From: Maribacter sp.
Lineage (GTDB): Bacteria > Bacteroidota > Bacteroidia > Flavobacteriales > Flavobacteriaceae
DNA length: 6,844 nt
Direction of reading: 5' to 3'
Assembly (NCBI GenBank): GCA_003232155.1
Contig: QILY01000206.1
Coordinates: forward strand, 1 to 6,844
Numbering within the stretch: the first letter of the stretch is position 1; each line of letters begins with the position of its first letter. The notes under the pieces were generated by a model. It made no database searches, was not told the DNA's origin, and saw only the letters and a list, made by a program, of their open reading frames with translations. This document shows, in pieces, positions 5,941 through 6,844 of this stretch. Position numbers and translations under genes: made by a program.

Positions 5941-6801
5941 TTACTTTTTATTCAATGGTATTCCGTTTAATATTTCCTTGATTTTATTGGCATGTTTCAT
6001 TTCATTATAAATACCCTCATAATTTTCCTCTAAAAGCATTTGTTTAAATTTTTTTAGATTTTGAATATATTCTTCAAGTGTCTCTATAACATTTTCTTTG
6101 TTCTGCTCAAAAATGGGTGTCCACATGGCTGGGGAGCTTTTTGCCAAACGTACCGTACTTTCAAATCCACTACCTGCCATGTCAAAAATATCACGTTCAT
6201 TTTTTTCTTTATCAATAACCGTCTTTCCTAACATAAAAGAACTGATGTGTGACAAATGGGATACATAAGCTATATGCTTATCATGAGCTTCAGGGTTCAT
6301 ATACCGTATGCGCATGCCTAATTTTTGAAAAAGCTCTAATGCCTTTTCTTGTATTTTAAATGCTGTTTTTTCTACTTCACAGATAATATTGGTCTTTCCT
6401 TTATACAATCCATTAATCGCTGCAGATGGACCTGAAAATTCAGTCCCTGAAATAGGGTGACAAGCTAAAAAATTTCTGCGCTTAGGGTGGTTCAGTAAAA
6501 CTTTACATATCAAATCCTTGGTAGAACCTGCATCAAACACAACCGCATCATCGTGAACAACATCCAAAATTTTAGGCAACTCCTTAACCATAACATCTAC
6601 AGGAACACTCACAATAACCATATCGGCTAGATGCAAATCTTCATAGCTTGATTTTACATCAATAAGGTTCAAAGCAAATGCTTCTTCTAGGTGGGCATCA
6701 TTAGTGTCAATACCATAAATTTTGGCATCAGGCATTATTTGCTTGATATCCTTCGCCATGGAACCTCCTATTAATCCAATACCTATTACAAATATGTTCA
6801 T
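5941..6801 (-). CDS. tyrA: Prephenate dehydrogenase
   Basis: TyrA oxidatively decarboxylates prephenate to 4-hydroxyphenylpyruvate, the committed step to tyrosine. The 286-residue protein begins with a Rossmann fold: GIGLIGGS at 7-14 binds the dinucleotide, and Asp32 at the end of the second strand suggests NAD over NADP. HPISGTE at 115-121 contains the catalytic-type His115, and YVSHLSH at 179-185 and GSGFESTVRLA at 210-220 belong to the helical substrate and dimer domain. There is no ACT or chorismate mutase domain; the mutase activity is supplied by the next gene, whose product feeds this enzyme. The ATG lies 8 bases after the stop of the upstream partial frame, which fits an operon. The frame stays open upstream to the window edge, but the ATG start places the Rossmann strand exactly at the N-terminus as usual. 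Confidence 0.95.
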   Translation of the reverse strand: MNIFVIGIGLIGGSMAKDIKQIMPDAKIYGIDTNDAHLEEAFALNLIDVKSSYEDLHLADMVIVSVPVDVMVKELPKILDVVHDDAVVFDAGSTKDLICKVLLNHPKRRNFLACHPISGTEFSGPSAAINGLYKGKTNIICEVEKTAFKIQEKALELFQKLGMRIRYMNPEAHDKHIAYVSHLSHISSFMLGKTVIDKEKNERDIFDMAGSGFESTVRLAKSSPAMWTPIFEQNKENVIETLEEYIQNLKKFKQMLLEENYEGIYNEMKHANKIKEILNGIPLNKK

Positions 6802-6809
6802 TTTTATCG

Positions 6810-6844
6810 CTACGCTTTTAGTTGTTCGTTGATGGTTTTCTTCT
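6810..6844 (-). CDS. C-terminal end of an upstream gene, possibly an aminotransferase
   Basis: Reading into the window from the right edge, a frame gives KKTINEQLKA and a TAG at 6812-6810, 8 bases before the tyrA ATG. The tail is charged and helix-like, as expected for a protein C-terminus, and the tight spacing suggests an operon. In flavobacteria the gene before tyrA is often a PLP-dependent aminotransferase of the same pathway, but ten residues cannot establish identity; the call rests on context only. Confidence 0.35.
   Translation of the reverse strand, partial: KKTINEQLKA

Noticed and set aside
6802..6844. N-terminal extension of tyrA to the right edge
   Set aside because: The frame is open, but the ATG at 6801 puts the first Rossmann strand at the N-terminus as in the family, and another frame there ends like a normal upstream gene.

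Overview
The window looks like a piece of chromosome from a Bacteroidota bacterium, most likely a marine-type flavobacterium. The clues are AT-rich housekeeping genes without Shine-Dalgarno sequences, a DAHP synthase fused to a C-terminal chorismate mutase beside prephenate dehydrogenase, a secreted protein with integrin-like FG-GAP repeats followed by HYR domains, and intergenic palindromes of the kind scattered through flavobacterial genomes. The lineage call is inference from these features. All confident genes lie on the minus strand.

Right part (about 3029-6844): a housekeeping block, read from right to left. It starts with the last codons of an unidentified upstream gene, then prephenate dehydrogenase (tyrA), the DAHP synthase/chorismate mutase fusion, the ribosome-assembly GTPase rsgA, and D-aminoacyl-tRNA deacylase (dtd). 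The fusion enzyme opens the shikimate pathway and also converts its end product chorismate to prephenate, which TyrA then oxidises towards tyrosine. RsgA and Dtd serve ribosome maturation and translation quality control. The two genes abut exactly (stop codon directly followed by ATG). The tyrA/fusion gap of 271 bp holds an unusual chain of six inverted repeats.

Middle (2183-3028): 846 bp with no convincing gene. It contains a perfect pentanucleotide microsatellite (16 copies of TTTGG), a strong GC-rich hairpin that resembles one in the tyrA/fusion gap, a 33-codon plus-strand ORF of doubtful status, a possible Bacteroidetes-type -7 promoter element, and an 8-bp inverted repeat just upstream of the next gene.

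Left part (1-2182): the first 727 codons of a large secreted protein that runs off the left edge. It has a signal peptide, a probable seven-bladed FG-GAP beta-propeller with seven calcium-binding loops, and at least three HYR domains, of which the first and third are nearly the same at DNA level. It is probably a cell-surface or released adhesin, possibly exported by the type IX system, but the C-terminus that would show this is outside the window. I found no CRISPR array, tRNA, rRNA, transposase or clear new defence system.
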